Source: Folioceros fuciformis (lineage: Eukaryota; Anthocerotophyta; Anthocerotopsida; Anthocerotales). From it: a stretch of 35,664 nt of DNA. How positions within the stretch are numbered: position 1 is the stretch's first letter; each line of letters starts with the position of its first letter. Shown piece by piece: positions 11,601-21,993 of the stretch. Under the pieces are notes generated by a model, which worked only from the letters and a program-made list of their open reading frames with translations, did no database searches and had not been told where the DNA came from. Both the position numbers and the translations under genes were made by a program. Where the stretch lies: positions 108,447 to 144,110 of the forward strand of contig JBNGIO010005642.1 in assembly GCA_049999805.1 (NCBI GenBank), written 5' to 3'.

Positions 11601-13426
11601 TACTTTCCGCCAGAACACCCTCACTAACGCTCGTAGAAATGTTTCTCAACACTATGATTTGGTCTGCCACACTTCCAGATCCTGTGCTCTCCTTCTTCCC
11701 TGTCGTCCACTCTCCGTTTGATGTTCTACGGTCTTCGTATCACGACTCCGGCTGATGTGGAAACTGATGGTGCACGTGCAGAGCAATGATATGTTCGCTC
11801 TCTTTTTAGACGAGACGATGACGTACTCATGTGCAATATTCAAGGTACCTTCAGCCTTCCCCCAGGTGTGCATTAGGCGTCCTGGATCTCCGCGTGAAGA
11901 GAAACTGAGAACAAGTATTTTTCTGCTTTTAATAATGTCACAGGGCCCCGAGGAATCTTTGGTGGATGCACAGAGGCGGAAACTGAATCACCTGGTCAAC
12001 AAGGTTGCTTCTGGTTGCAATTTGCCTGGCATCTTATGAGTGTTACCACCATGAGTTCCACTCACTTTCTACAACTTTCCTTGTCCGCTTGGCAGGCCAG
12101 GATAAAAAACACACATGAGGTGTTAGAAATCGGGTTCGGTTGGGGCAGTTTGGCGTTAGCTATTGTTCAGCAGACCGGGTGCAAGTACACAGGCATCACC
12201 CTCTCCGAAGAACAGTTGCAATACGCCCGAAGCCTTGTAAAGCAAGCCCAGCTGGAGGTATTTTTTTTTCGAACCACGGAACCTGCTCAATATGTTCGAT
12301 GTGCTGAAAACCTAACCTCTGATGCACCTGACAGCTCGTGCGACAATCTGATAGTGCTAAACCTCACTGTTGACAGGATAAAATCACCCTGAAGCTCTGT
12401 GACTACCGTTCTTTGCGTGGATATCACAAGTATGATCGGATTGTAGCATGGTGAGTGCAATTCGCTAGAAGTTTCTGTGTTTCAAATTCTTGTTTCAATG
12501 CAAGGAAGCGCGATGTTAACCTGTCCAGTGCCATGTCTTTTCCCAGCGAGATGTTAGAAGCAGTTGGTCACGAATACTACAAGGAGTTCTTCAGTCGGTG
12601 CGATCACCTTCTGGCCAAAGACGGGCTCCTAGTTGTACAGGTTGTTCCCTCTTCCAACTGCTGTTGCAAACGACACTTTCCGGTGTCTTCATACTAGCGT
12701 CCCTGCCATTCCGACAGGTTATCTCTATACCAGAAGAGAGGTACGAAACCTACCGTAGAAGCTCAGACTTCATCAAAGAGTACATCTTCCCTGGTGGATG
12801 CACTCCCTCGCTGAGCACTCTCACAGCAGCCATGGCGAGCGGATCAACTTTCTGGTACGACCTCACCCCTTTTCTCCATTCCTCTGTAGACTGGTAGATC
12901 TAATTCTCTTTCTTACTCCTCCAAAAAGCGGGGTCTATGCGGAGAACCAGGCACTCACTGTTGGTTGCTCTCACAGCGTGGAGCACATGGAGAACATTGG
13001 AGTACATTATAAGCAAACTTTGCACCGCTGGCGTGACAAGTTCTTGGCTAACGGCAGGTATGTAAAAGGCCCACAGTGGCAACACCACTTGCTATGCACT
13101 GACTTTCATGGCGACTTTGTGCTGAACCAGCTGGCTCATGCCATGTGGTGTGACAGTGAAATCCGGAAACTTGGTTTCAGCGAGAAATTCATCCGAATGT
13201 GGCAATACTATTTTGACTACTGTGCTGCAGGCTTCGAGACTTGCACTCTGGCCGATCTCCAGGTATTTCACATTTCCATTTTGCTGGTTATCGGGCTTGA
13301 TGAATTCCTGCTGCTCAATGTTGCTGTAAGTCAGTGTCTGTGATCTGTGATGAACAGATTGTCTTCTCTCGACCTGGAAATGTAGCGGTTCTAGGAGACC
13401 CCTCCGTCTCCTTCCCCAATGCATGA
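8664..13426 (+). CDS. Plant bifunctional cyclopropane fatty acid synthase (FAD oxidase-like + SAM methyltransferase), 24 exons
   Basis: Adds a methylene from S-adenosylmethionine across a phospholipid acyl double bond, making cyclopropane fatty acids. I joined 24 exons with GT-AG borders and consistent phases: 8664-8837, 8924-9138, 9245-9353, 9460-9561, 9651-9710, 9823-9901, 9981-10128, 10213-10336, 10429-10609, 10696-10724, 10794-10942, 11018-11120, 11239-11334, 11413-11468, 11538-11661, 11782-11844, 11944-12003, 12096-12257, 12377-12450, 12547-12640, 12718-12854, 12977-13057, 13157-13262, 13358-13426. The product is 864 residues, close to the Arabidopsis paralogues (about 867). The N-terminal half is a flavin amine-oxidase-like domain with GAGVAG at residues 7-12 and no transit peptide. 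The C-terminal half is the synthase, with the SAM site LEIGFGWG (634-641; Phe where GCGWG is usual), CEMLEAVGHE (703-712) and YYFDYCAAGF, whose Cys829 matches the conserved active-site Cys. The start is supported by the immediate dinucleotide fold. Exon borders are predicted, without transcript evidence. Confidence 0.93.
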
Positions 13427-14074
13427 CTATCGGCGATAGTCCACATTGTGCATAACTTCAATCCATTCGCCTTTATCTTTTACTTCCTGCATTAGATGCC
13501 TTAATTTGGTATGGTTATCCATACAAGACATTGTACGATCTGCAGGTGATGAATTTTTTTCTATTTTTATAATAAATAATTGTCTACACGACAGCTATGG
13601 AGTCAATCTCCCATATACCTGCTCACTCTCTTAAGTATCTATTAATAATGTTGGTGAAAATAAAAAATCTCATTTTTAATATTATTGAATGCAAACAATG
13701 TTTGCATCTTAAGATACTGTTGTTAAGATACTGTTGCTTAGCCTCTTCGTGTGCAAGCCTTACTCACCATGTGTATGTTTCTCACAAAGTTGGACGGTAA
13801 GTATGCCTTCATTAACCCGTTTGGCAAATAAAGAAGGATTGTCACTAGCATTTATTTATCTGTAAAAACATATGCAAAATTATTTGGTAGGAATATATGC
13901 AAAATCATTGTCAAAAATTTCAATAGCCCTCTTTCCATGAGAACCATCTTCAACTTCTATAGTATGAAGTTCTTGTAAAATGTCTCTGCTCAACTTATCT
14001 CCACACTATTTGACATCACCTCTACTTCTCCTCAATTACTATTCAAGATTAATTCTCCACTCTCATGCACTTGC

Positions 14075-14136
14075 AAAGACACTCTCACAAGCATAAGGCT
14101 TAAGAAAAGACACTCTCACAAGCATAAGGCTTAAGA
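14075..14136. repeat. 31-bp tandem duplication
   Basis: AAAGACACTCTCACAAGC, followed by ATAAGGCTTAAG, occurs twice in a row with 31-bp spacing and almost no divergence, so the duplication is recent. Confidence 0.9.
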
Positions 14137-14222
14137 ACATGGCAATTGCACACAAGGTGCTATAATCACAACGCTGAGAATTACAATCATTGGCTACTCT
14201 TAATTGTTGAAAGTTTCTAGTT

Positions 14223-14312
14223 TATGACACTCTTCAACTCAATACGAAGGTTGGTCTTTTTAGACATTATGACATTCTTCAACTCGATAAGAGGGTTGGT
14301 CTTTTTAGACAC
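14223..14312. repeat. 45-bp tandem duplication
   Basis: TATGACA(C/T)TCTTCAACTC, followed by GGTTGGTCTTTTTAGACA, is repeated twice with 45-bp spacing and a few substitutions. Confidence 0.9.
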
Positions 14313-14639
14313 CCCGATAATTCACTTTAGGACATCCCTCATGACTCTAAAGCAGCTCCTAATCAAAACTTTTAAAAGATAGTTTCAGCAAAACCCGCCT
14401 ACTCCGAGCAAGTGTCAAGAGCCAAAGGTCTAGTCCAAAAATTTTACCGTCTAGCCTACCTTTCGTCTACCCGGGTGTTGATGGATCTCGCGCTGGCCCT
14501 GGTCATTTTTGTGGACAAGTCAACAGCCCCTTGATGCAGCTTGAGCTTGAACTGGACCTCGTCAAGTTAGATGGGCAACTGGAAAAGGAAAATTGACTAC
14601 CAACCCTGGCTATCACTGGCATTGCTAGCATTCATTGAA

Positions 14640-15420
14640 ACACACAGGTGGCAGATCCCAGGGGTTACATCCTCGAGTGTCGCCACATCCTTTACCTTCG
14701 TGGCCGAGTTATCAAACAGCTGCCGTACTATCTTCAAGCTCGCCACGCTTTGCAGACATATCCACCGGGCAGTTCACAACAAAATCCCGTGGACTATGTG
14801 ACCACCACCATCTTGCCCACTGTCAATGTGTATGTATGTAGTCGCCTGTCACGACTTCATTTTCCACCTCCAGGAGCAGAGCATCGTGGAAGGCGTCATC
14901 CAGCGTATGGCCTCCTCCTCTAGCCTATCTGCCGTGCATCATGAGGAAGAGTTGCTTCCCAAAACCGTATCCGACGCGTACCCAAGTTCGACTTGACCTC
15001 GTTCTTCGCTCTACACGGATCCTTAGCTGTACTCTGTTTTAGCGGTGTGCAAAGAAGAGCTTGACAAATGGCAGTGTTTCTCTGCACGAGGGCTTCCAAT
15101 TTTTAGGGCTCAAACGGCCACTACTCGCTCACTCTTCCAGCCGAAACCCTAAACGATTCAGATCCTTCAACCCTACATATACCAGGTTCAGGCTTATCAC
15201 GAGAGCTGGACTCGGAAGGAGAGGCACAATGGGCATCTGCATATCCAAGGAAACGAGTTGATCAATCAACCCAAGCTAGTCCAAACATTTTCCTCAGGCA
15301 CAGCACTTAACTACCCTAGACCACCCCGGGAGTGAGGCGAACAGGAGCTAGAATTCCAGACTTTTGCCCCACATCACGGTATTGTCCTGCAATAGTTGTA
15401 TGTCTGCCTTACATCTTCGA
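14640..15420 (-). pseudogene. Degenerate, internally deleted tandem copy of the PPR-DYW gene
   Basis: Plus-strand blocks match the intact PPR gene in the same order. 15218-15320 matches 17525-17615 (shared ATATCCAAGGAAACGAG and ATCAACCCAAGCT). 14950-15110 matches 17240-17410 (shared ATCCGACGC, TACCCAAGTT). 14680-14790 matches 16455-16560. On the minus strand the last block still reads VNCPVDMSAKRGELED, a decayed VGNCLVDMYAKCGELED repeat. About 700 bp of the middle repeats are missing and no long frame survives. It lies head-to-tail immediately 3' of the intact gene, the pattern left by tandem duplication. The outer borders are approximate. Confidence 0.82.
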
Positions 15421-15549
15421 GCACTCGTCCCTGTATGATCACACCACCCGTAGGACAGTCTCGACGGGTTTTCCTTGAAAAGAAAATATCGTTTCTAAGT
15501 TTTGGTGTCCAGAAGGAGGAGAGAATCGTGCCATTGTGAGGACTGGGAT

Positions 15550-18060
15550 TCACGATCGGCCACTACAACTGCAAAAACCAGCCGCGAATCGATGCACACG
15601 GTACCCATCCCTGACAATTATGTCTCTCTGCTCAAGCCTTGACATGATCTCCGTGGAACTGTGGCAGTCGCTGCACATGCGCAGATTCTTCGTTATCACC
15701 AGAGGTGTCCCACTAGGAGTGTTCAAGAGACCAAACGCCAAAGCTAGCTTCTCGGCATGGCCACAAAGCACATCTTCCTTTTCCTTTTCACACACTGGCT
15801 TCAACACCAATTTTGTGTGAGGCACGTGGCCCCCTTCCTGCTTCAAACGTGCATTCGTGCTGTCTACTTTGAGGGCAATGTCCTCCCTTGTTTCTCCTAC
15901 CGCAAAGCTATGTACCACACATTGCACCTCAACAGTCGCCACTGCAGGTTTCTTATTAGCTCCTGCTACTCTCCTCTGTGTCTCAATCCTGTCTACATCG
16001 CTCCACCTGCCTGCATCTGCAAAGACATTGGCCATAAGCACATACGCGGGTGCATGCTGGGAGTCCAGCCTTACAATGCTCTCAAAACACCACACCGCCC
16101 TCTCTATATCCCCATGACATTTGCTAGCGTTCAGCAAAGACATCAACCCCACAACGTCACTTTCGCCATCACATGATAATAGCATCTCCTCTGCCTCATC
16201 TAGATGGCCCGCACGCCCAAGGAGGTCAATCATACAATTGTGATGCTCAACAGTAGGATTGATGCCATGTTGTTCAGCCATGGAATGAAAGTACTTGCGA
16301 CCCTCATGGACCAGGCCCTCATGACTGCATGCTACCAAAAGGCAAGTAAAAGTTGTATCATTAGGCTGAATACCGGCAGCTAGCATCTCCTCAAAACAAG
16401 CTAGTGCCTTGTGACCTTCATCACAAGTACCGTATCCAGAAATCAGGGCGGTCCATGTCACCACGTCCTTTGTAGCCATGCAGTCAAACACCTGGCGAGC
16501 ATCTTCCAGTTCACCACATTTCGCATACATGTCCACCAGGCAGTTGCCCACCAGAACGTTCTCTAGGAGCCCTCTTCCTACAATATGTGAGTGCAGTTGC
16601 CTACCTCTCTGTAACGCACCAGTGCCTGCACAGGCCTTCAGAAGGCAAGCAAAAGTGATATGATTAGGCGAACTCAGGCCCTCCTGCTCCATTTGTTCAT
16701 ACACAACTAACGCCTCTTGGCCGAGCCCATGTTTTGCATACCCTGCAATCAGCGCCGTCCATGTCACAACATTTTTTGTGCGCATGCTGTCAAAAATCTG
16801 ACGAGCATGTTCCAGTTCTCCATATTTTGCATATCCAGATATCAGGGCATTCCATGTCCCCACATCCTTTGTGGCCATGCTATCAAAAACCTGGAGTGCC
16901 TCTTTCAGTTCACCACATTTTGCATACATGTCCACCAGGCAGTTTCCAACAAACACGTCAGGAGGAATGCCACTGTGTAATGCATCACAGTGCACTTTCC
17001 TACCAGATTCCAAGTCGGCCGAAAACGCACAAGCTTGAAGGGCAGCGACAAAGACGTGAGCATCCGCCTTCACTCCTGAGCTACGCATCTCATGGTACAG
17101 TTGCACGGCCTCCTTAGGTTTCCCATGCTTAGCATATGCAGAGATTATGGAAAACCACATGAAAACATCTGGTTTGCGCACCCTGGTGAACACATCCATG
17201 GCCTCCTGTAGACAACCTCGGCATGCGTACATGCGCAAAATATGGTTTCCCAAGTATGCATCCGACGCATACCCAAGTTTGCTTACGAGGTCATGAACTC
17301 GTCGCCCCACAACCAGATCCTTCTTAGCTATACACAGTTTTAGCACAGCGTAAAACAAAGATTGAGAAATAGAAGAGCCCGTCAACGTCAGAGATTCCAG
17401 GGCTCCAAAGGCCTCATACAGCTTCCCCTGCTGACATAACGTGCTCACAGTTGCAGCCGTAACGATGCCCATTTGGGATCCTGCACAGCTGTTAGACTCA
17501 GCCTTCTCCAGAGAGGTGCAGCCGGAAGGAGAGGCCCCATGACCCATCGCTATATCCAAGGAAACGAGCTGCTCATCAACCCAAGCTGGCTTGAACATGT
17601 TCTTTAACCACAGCACCTCGCCGGACCCCTTGCGCCGGAAGTGAGGGGGACGAAGCCCCCTCTTATGTCGTCTGTTGTCCCACCACATGGTAGGATCCAG
17701 AAAAAATTGCTGCCACAAGTGCTCCTGGCGACGACCATCGCTGGATAGCCCATCCTCACCCACATATTTCCTGGGTGATGGAAGTGCAGGGCTCCTTACA
17801 TTGCTGCTCCTGAAGGCTTGGCTGGTTGCCGGGGATTGATTCCCTGAGGGCAAGTAAGTGGCAACTCCTTGCAGATCCCTCGGCGTACACCAATTTGTTG
17901 GGTCCAAAACAGTCCCCGCCGCCGCATCGCCCCTTAGCCTGGAGCGAGCTGAATTGGGACGGCGTAGGCCAACTGTGACTGCGAACGACCTGCGGGATGA
18001 GAACACAAGTGGATGTCTCACACAATTAAGCAGAAGACATAGCTTCCTTTGCTTATTCAT
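15550..18060 (-). CDS. PPR-DYW organelle RNA-editing factor, KKP-type PG box, C-terminus GRS
   Basis: Single-exon gene of 836 residues. The leader from Met (18060) is Arg-rich with few acids (MNKQRKLCLLLNCVRHPL...SSRRSFAV), consistent with import into mitochondria or plastids. It is followed by a linker and then P-L-S type PPR repeats (about residues 190-600), with several NCLVDMYAKCGEL and WTALI-GYAK helices that bind RNA base by base. E motifs follow. The PG box, from residue 699, reads AGANKKPAVATVEV. The DYW cytidine-deaminase-like domain has the zinc and catalytic HAE (His768), CSDCH (796-800) and terminal CSCSGRS in place of CSC-DYW. KKP in the PG box and a GR-type ending are features I recall from the DYW:KP subclass linked to U-to-C editing. 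The assignment is therefore inferred. The frame continues upstream to 18210, but that part derives from another copy, so I chose Met at 18060. Confidence 0.9.
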   Translation of the reverse strand: MNKQRKLCLLLNCVRHPLVFSSRRSFAVTVGLRRPNSARSRLRGDAAAGTVLDPTNWCTPRDLQGVATYLPSGNQSPATSQAFRSSNVRSPALPSPRKYVGEDGLSSDGRRQEHLWQQFFLDPTMWWDNRRHKRGLRPPHFRRKGSGEVLWLKNMFKPAWVDEQLVSLDIAMGHGASPSGCTSLEKAESNSCAGSQMGIVTAATVSTLCQQGKLYEAFGALESLTLTGSSISQSLFYAVLKLCIAKKDLVVGRRVHDLVSKLGYASDAYLGNHILRMYACRGCLQEAMDVFTRVRKPDVFMWFSIISAYAKHGKPKEAVQLYHEMRSSGVKADAHVFVAALQACAFSADLESGRKVHCDALHSGIPPDVFVGNCLVDMYAKCGELKEALQVFDSMATKDVGTWNALISGYAKYGELEHARQIFDSMRTKNVVTWTALIAGYAKHGLGQEALVVYEQMEQEGLSSPNHITFACLLKACAGTGALQRGRQLHSHIVGRGLLENVLVGNCLVDMYAKCGELEDARQVFDCMATKDVVTWTALISGYGTCDEGHKALACFEEMLAAGIQPNDTTFTCLLVACSHEGLVHEGRKYFHSMAEQHGINPTVEHHNCMIDLLGRAGHLDEAEEMLLSCDGESDVVGLMSLLNASKCHGDIERAVWCFESIVRLDSQHAPAYVLMANVFADAGRWSDVDRIETQRRVAGANKKPAVATVEVQCVVHSFAVGETREDIALKVDSTNARLKQEGGHVPHTKLVLKPVCEKEKEDVLCGHAEKLALAFGLLNTPSGTPLVITKNLRMCSDCHSSTEIMSRLEQRDIIVRDGYRVHRFAAGFCSCSGRS

Positions 18061-18285
18061 GCCAATGGTCGCCACTGTAGGTTTCTTGTTAGCTCCTGCT
18101 GCTCTTCTCCATGCTTCAGCCCAGTGTATCGGTTCACCTGCCTGCATTTGCGGGGAAAATAACCCTGAGCACATACATGTGTATGCAGGCGTAACCAGGG
18201 GTCCACCCAAACAGTGTTATTCCCGTTTGTATCGTGGTGACTACCTTTGCAAGCATTCAGCAGGCGAAGTCATCAGCATGAATGG
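18060..18285 (-). pseudogene. Fragment of another PPR-DYW copy forming the leader of the intact gene
   Basis: Similar along its length to 15930-16150 inside the intact gene, the E-motif to PG-box region. Shared blocks are GTCGCCACTG-AGGTTTCTT, TTAGCTCCTGCT, CACCTGCCTGCAT and AGCACATAC. On the minus strand it still encodes AGANKKPTVATIG, almost the same as AGANKKPAVATVE in the gene. The piece is open and in frame with the gene, so an automatic start call at 18210 would add 50 residues of duplicated C-terminal sequence in front of the targeting peptide. It shows that a full copy once lay upstream. Confidence 0.85.
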
Positions 18286-19110
18286 ATGGAAACGACTCGA
18301 AGCCTGATGTGGGAATGGATTACACGGATATAACAAACAACACATCTGTTGGTTACACCCCATGTTCCGAATCTTGCATCGTCGGAAACGACTTAAATTG
18401 CAAGGTTTGGCTGCCTCGAAACATGATGTGGGACTGGAAATTCCAGTGTCACTTTGGTCGAGTCCCGAGCTCGGTCCTGCAAGTTTAAAACAAAATTGGG
18501 AACCGAAGGCTAGTGAAAAGTCCAGTCCCGAGCTTCGATCCCCATTTTCTTCGGCGACCGACGGTTCCAAAAAAGGCCCGTCCTCCTGTCACATGGAATG
18601 GCATTGTCAAAGCTGGGGAAGAGCAGCCTCCACAGCAGAATATACCAGACTTTTTTTATTTTTAAATAATTTACTTAGTATTTGTTACGTATAAGGACCA
18701 AGAGTGGAAAAAGGCGACGTCCCTTACGCCTGGGTTGGTGCCAACCCAAGTGTCGCTGTCATTAGCCTTGTACATACAAGCTGCAGCTTCTTCTCTTGGG
18801 AATTTTCTGCATTTCTTGTTATCATAGTTAAAATCTCACTGATTGTCAACTAGCTATTGGTCAATAAGACGGATCACATAGCGGACGAAGTACTCATGCT
18901 GCTATATGGATTAGCCTAGGGATCCCTCATGGATTGGGGCAAGGTAGTAGCCCATAGCATCTAGTCTCTGAGGTTAGAAGACTAAGATAGAGGGTTAGAA
19001 GGCTAAGACAGGAAATGCCACCCACTTCAGGCTTGCCTCCTTTCCTCTTCCATATTTGGGGTCACTGCAAGGCCCTCACAGACTTAGAAAGACAATCCCT
19101 AGTCTGACTC
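18286..19110. other. Upstream flank of the PPR gene, no gene seen
   Basis: Contains a diverged direct repeat: GGAAACGACT...GATGTGGGA-TGG occurs at about 18288-18318 and again at 18384-18437. There is also a short hairpin, GGGTTGGTGCCAACCC, near 18731. The promoter of the minus-strand PPR gene should lie in the first part, but no element can be assigned with confidence. Confidence 0.45.
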
Positions 19111-19799
19111 ATGCTAACCTCTCGTCTAACTGCTCTAGTTCCCGCACCCAGGAAGAAGGCCCTGGCACCCGCAACTCATCCAGTCACCCTACCCTCAACA
19201 CCCGTGTCGCTGCCAGTCTTCGATAGTACACTGGAAGATATGACTGGTAGATACCCATACGGAGCCTCTCCAATGACTCTAGCATCAGTGCCTAGTTCCC
19301 CTGCCAATCCTCCTTCAGCCAAGAAGCGGCAAGTCACTACTCTAGCGAAGGAGAAGCCAGCTTCTAAACGACAGAGTGCTCGGGCTCTAGTCCAGTCCCC
19401 GAAGTGGATTATGCTCCTGAGTGCCCTCCCACCCACCAGCCCATAGCCCGAAGATTTATAAGTACCCGAACGTAGACCATAGGTTGCTCCCATATCAAGG
19501 GAGCAAGCAGATCCTACTGGCAACATAGTTGGACTACAATGAGAAGCACCAAATTGGTCTGTTTGGGTAAAACGGCCTCCATCTCTGCACGGCAGGTAAA
19601 AAGGGAGGGGGGCCTCACTCCCCTAGCCCACCTCCGGCCAAAATAGTGCGACCTCCCGCACTACGACCTACTGAAGAGGAACAAGAGCAGCGGAGAGCCC
19701 TACCCTAGTCCATTGTTTTGGAATATTTGATTGAAGGGGGCATCACCGATCCGGAGGCTATGAGATAGGCCATATGGACGTCATTCAGGAGGCCGCATT
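19111..19799 (+). other. Possible decayed coding fragment, unidentified
   Basis: An open frame 19111-19446 is rich in Pro, Ser, Ala and Lys (PAPRKKALAP, PSAKKRQVTTLAKEKPASKR). Further right, short readable stretches such as EYLIEGGITDPEAM (about 19715-19760) are broken by stops. It might be a remnant of a transposon protein. I recognise no family. It is interrupted at 19800 by a CACTA-type terminus. Confidence 0.25.
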
Positions 19800-20090
19800 C
19801 ACTACTACAAAACGGGTGCTTTTGTGACACTCGAGATATGACAAGCACAGCCCTCGAGGTTTCATGTCATACATTGAACACGCCGTCTAATAAGTATGAC
19901 ATTAGGCGGACGGGTTTGCCTCCTGCTCTGGACCGTTCCATTGGTATGTCATTTGCGTGTCACAATGAACTTTGGACACAACTCGGGAGAGTTGGACATG
20001 TCCAACTCAATGCTGGTGTTTTTATTGCGCTATGTATATGTCCCGCACGCCCTATCCTGTACAAGATAGAGAGCGCAGGACGCAACTAGG
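19800..20090. mobile_element. CACTA (En/Spm) transposon terminus with subterminal region
   Basis: Begins CACTACTACAAAACGGG (19800-19816), the terminal inverted repeat type of plant CACTA elements, followed by the familiar TGCTTTTGTGACACTCGAG. Subterminal short motifs recur (TGTCATAC, TATGACA, CTCGAG), and a small hairpin pairs CCGTCTAAT (19883-19891) with ATTAGGCGG (19901-19909). The preceding ATT would be the 3-bp target duplication. No matching inverted end was found, so element length and right border are unknown; the end coordinate is only where the subterminal look fades. Confidence 0.65.
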
Positions 20091-20559
20091 GAGAGTCAGA
20101 TGGAATAGGGAGCTTTTAGACACCCATCCTTGAGAGAGTACACTAGCCATCAATTGGGGAGAGAGTGCAGTGGCATTCCCCTCAGAAGAGAGTGCAGTCA
20201 AACGGGCTTGGGTAGAGAAAGCAATGCTGATGGTCACAAAGTGCCCGGCTTTGCATGCCGTTGATATCTAGCCGTCCAAAAGGACATGGCTGTGGAGTGA
20301 CCGCTTGGACCAAAGGATCACCAAGAGGTTCATATTAACCCTTTACTCGTTATAGTCCTAAGATTCATTCCTAAGGGAGTAATCTCGTGTAAAGGTAGTC
20401 AACCTAAGCTATCTTAACGTGCTAATCTGATTCTACCTATTAGCCCCTAGTAGCTACAATAATTATGTCTAACTCCATAACTTTATTCCTAATGCATGCA
20501 TAGGCTATCTCAGCAACTGAAAAAAAGTAACTCTAGTCTCATAGCTCCAACTCTTCAAC

Positions 20560-20745
20560 TTCAACTCAGCATCCAGAAATTTGCAACACAACCCTCCAGC
20601 TCTTGGAATTGGCACCACAACTGTCCAGCTCTCCAGCTCCTGAGGTTGGCAACGCACCTCTCCAGCTCCTAAAATTGGCAACACAACAGCCTTCCCCACC
20701 AGCAGACTTAAGGCAGAGAGGTGTGAAGATTAAGGCAGAGAGGTG
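20560..20745. repeat. Short degenerate tandem repeat (CCAGCTC...TTGGCAACAC)
   Basis: The motif CCAGCTC(C/T)T-GAATTGGCA-CACAAC recurs three times at about 20595-20690 with irregular spacing near 45 bp. It is followed by TTAAGGCAGAGAGGTG twice (about 20709 and 20731). There is no coding potential I would defend. Confidence 0.65.
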
Positions 20746-20749
20746 AAGT

Positions 20750-21990
20750 CTTCACACCGGATAGCCCCCTTGACTCAAGGCCCTCAAAACCTTCACCTTG
20801 GAAACCTCACTCTAAGACATGAAGGCACCTTTTAGCCAACAAACAAGAAGGATCAGCAACTACACATCTGGCTACACAGATCTTGGCAGCCTAGGGATTC
20901 ACCACAGTTACAAGGAGATAAGCCCAAGGTGTACTCTCACACCAAATCAGCGTCCTAATCCAGTAGCCGACACACAAGGGACAAGAGAAATTGCACCAAA
21001 GACTGTCCCCCCTAAATGGCAAGGCTAGCCCCCTATACTATCTTGGCCAAGAACCCCCTATCACTACCCACCAAGGTCAGCATCAATTCACACGCTCAAA
21101 AATCTTTTACACACCCACCAAGAACCTAACCCTAATGCCGGCCTATGAGAAACTGCCAGCTGGCCTTTTGGAACTCATTACTAGTTCCCCCCTTCACCAA
21201 TCTGCAGCCGCTTCCCTTGCAATTACTCCACCTTCTCCCTCAAATCATCCTACACCTTCTTCAAGGCCTCCAGCCCCCATCCTATTGGCTACACTGGCCA
21301 AGAACATCCGCCCTGCAGTTGTAAAGATGATTGAGCTGCTGGACGCAACCCATCAACTTCATGTCCTTGCTTTCTAACTTGTGCGTGAAGCTACTTCCCC
21401 ATTTCCAATGTTGCGGATAGATTTCCAGATCCTTGCTACGTCAGCTTCCAGTACTTGGTTGTGGCAGCTGGTTCATGGCCGTAGAACCACACTACCAGGT
21501 CAGAGTCTAATGAAACATCCTCCTCAGCAGTCCCCCGCCCTACCTGAAACGAGTTGATGACGCAAGCCCTACAACACTCAGGACACCCTGGGACCAATCC
21601 TCTCTAGCACTGCCGCAGACGTCCTCACACAATATGTGCAGGAGCCCTTAATTCTTTGATAGCTATCACCGACCTTTCTCATGTTCAGATTTGGACATCT
21701 TCGCAGGTTCCCGTCTACCTCCAAAACCTCTCCACAAGCTCTTCCTTCAAGCGTCCCTTCCGCCTTTCAAGATCCGCAGTGGGCAGACCTCGGATCCCCG
21801 CTGTCTCCACCACAAGAGGTAGCAGCTGCAGGGCCATGGCCACGGACTCACCCTCCCCACATGGGGTAGCATCTCTTCGATGTACCCAGCCTGCCCCGTA
21901 CCGCGTTCACAGGCCAAAGCCTCCACCAAGCTAAGAACGAGGCAAGACAAAATCTTCCCCCGCTCCCGCCATGCCTGCATTGATATTAAC
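20750..21990. other. Intergenic stretch, no supported gene
   Basis: A frame at 20991-21377 is Pro/Ser-rich and lacks any motif, and frames at 21656-21934 overlap one another on both strands. I see no terminal repeats or arrays. The right part is the downstream flank of the MurB-like pseudogene. Confidence 0.45.
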
Positions 21991-21993
21991 CGC

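Larger units (their letters stand above)
13427..14560. other. AT-rich intergenic region after the CFA synthase gene
   Basis: Holds the 3' flank of the synthase gene, with AATAAA-like signals near 13571 and 13829 that could serve polyadenylation. No supported gene is present. The short open frames at 13446-13800 lack any recognisable motif. Two tandem duplications lie in its right half and are listed separately. Confidence 0.5.

Noticed and set aside
8882-12897. Long intron-spanning frames taken as separate small genes
   Set aside because: Each holds one or two exons of the CFA synthase; joined by GT-AG splicing they give one 864-residue protein.
15757-17117. Plus-strand frames across the PPR gene
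   Set aside because: Shadows of a strongly supported minus-strand gene with many family motifs; their Cys/His content comes from antisense PPR codons.
18061-18210. N-terminal extension of the PPR protein to an earlier ATG
   Set aside because: The 50 residues are a duplicated C-terminal PG-box region of another copy, and the targeting peptide starts at Met 18060.
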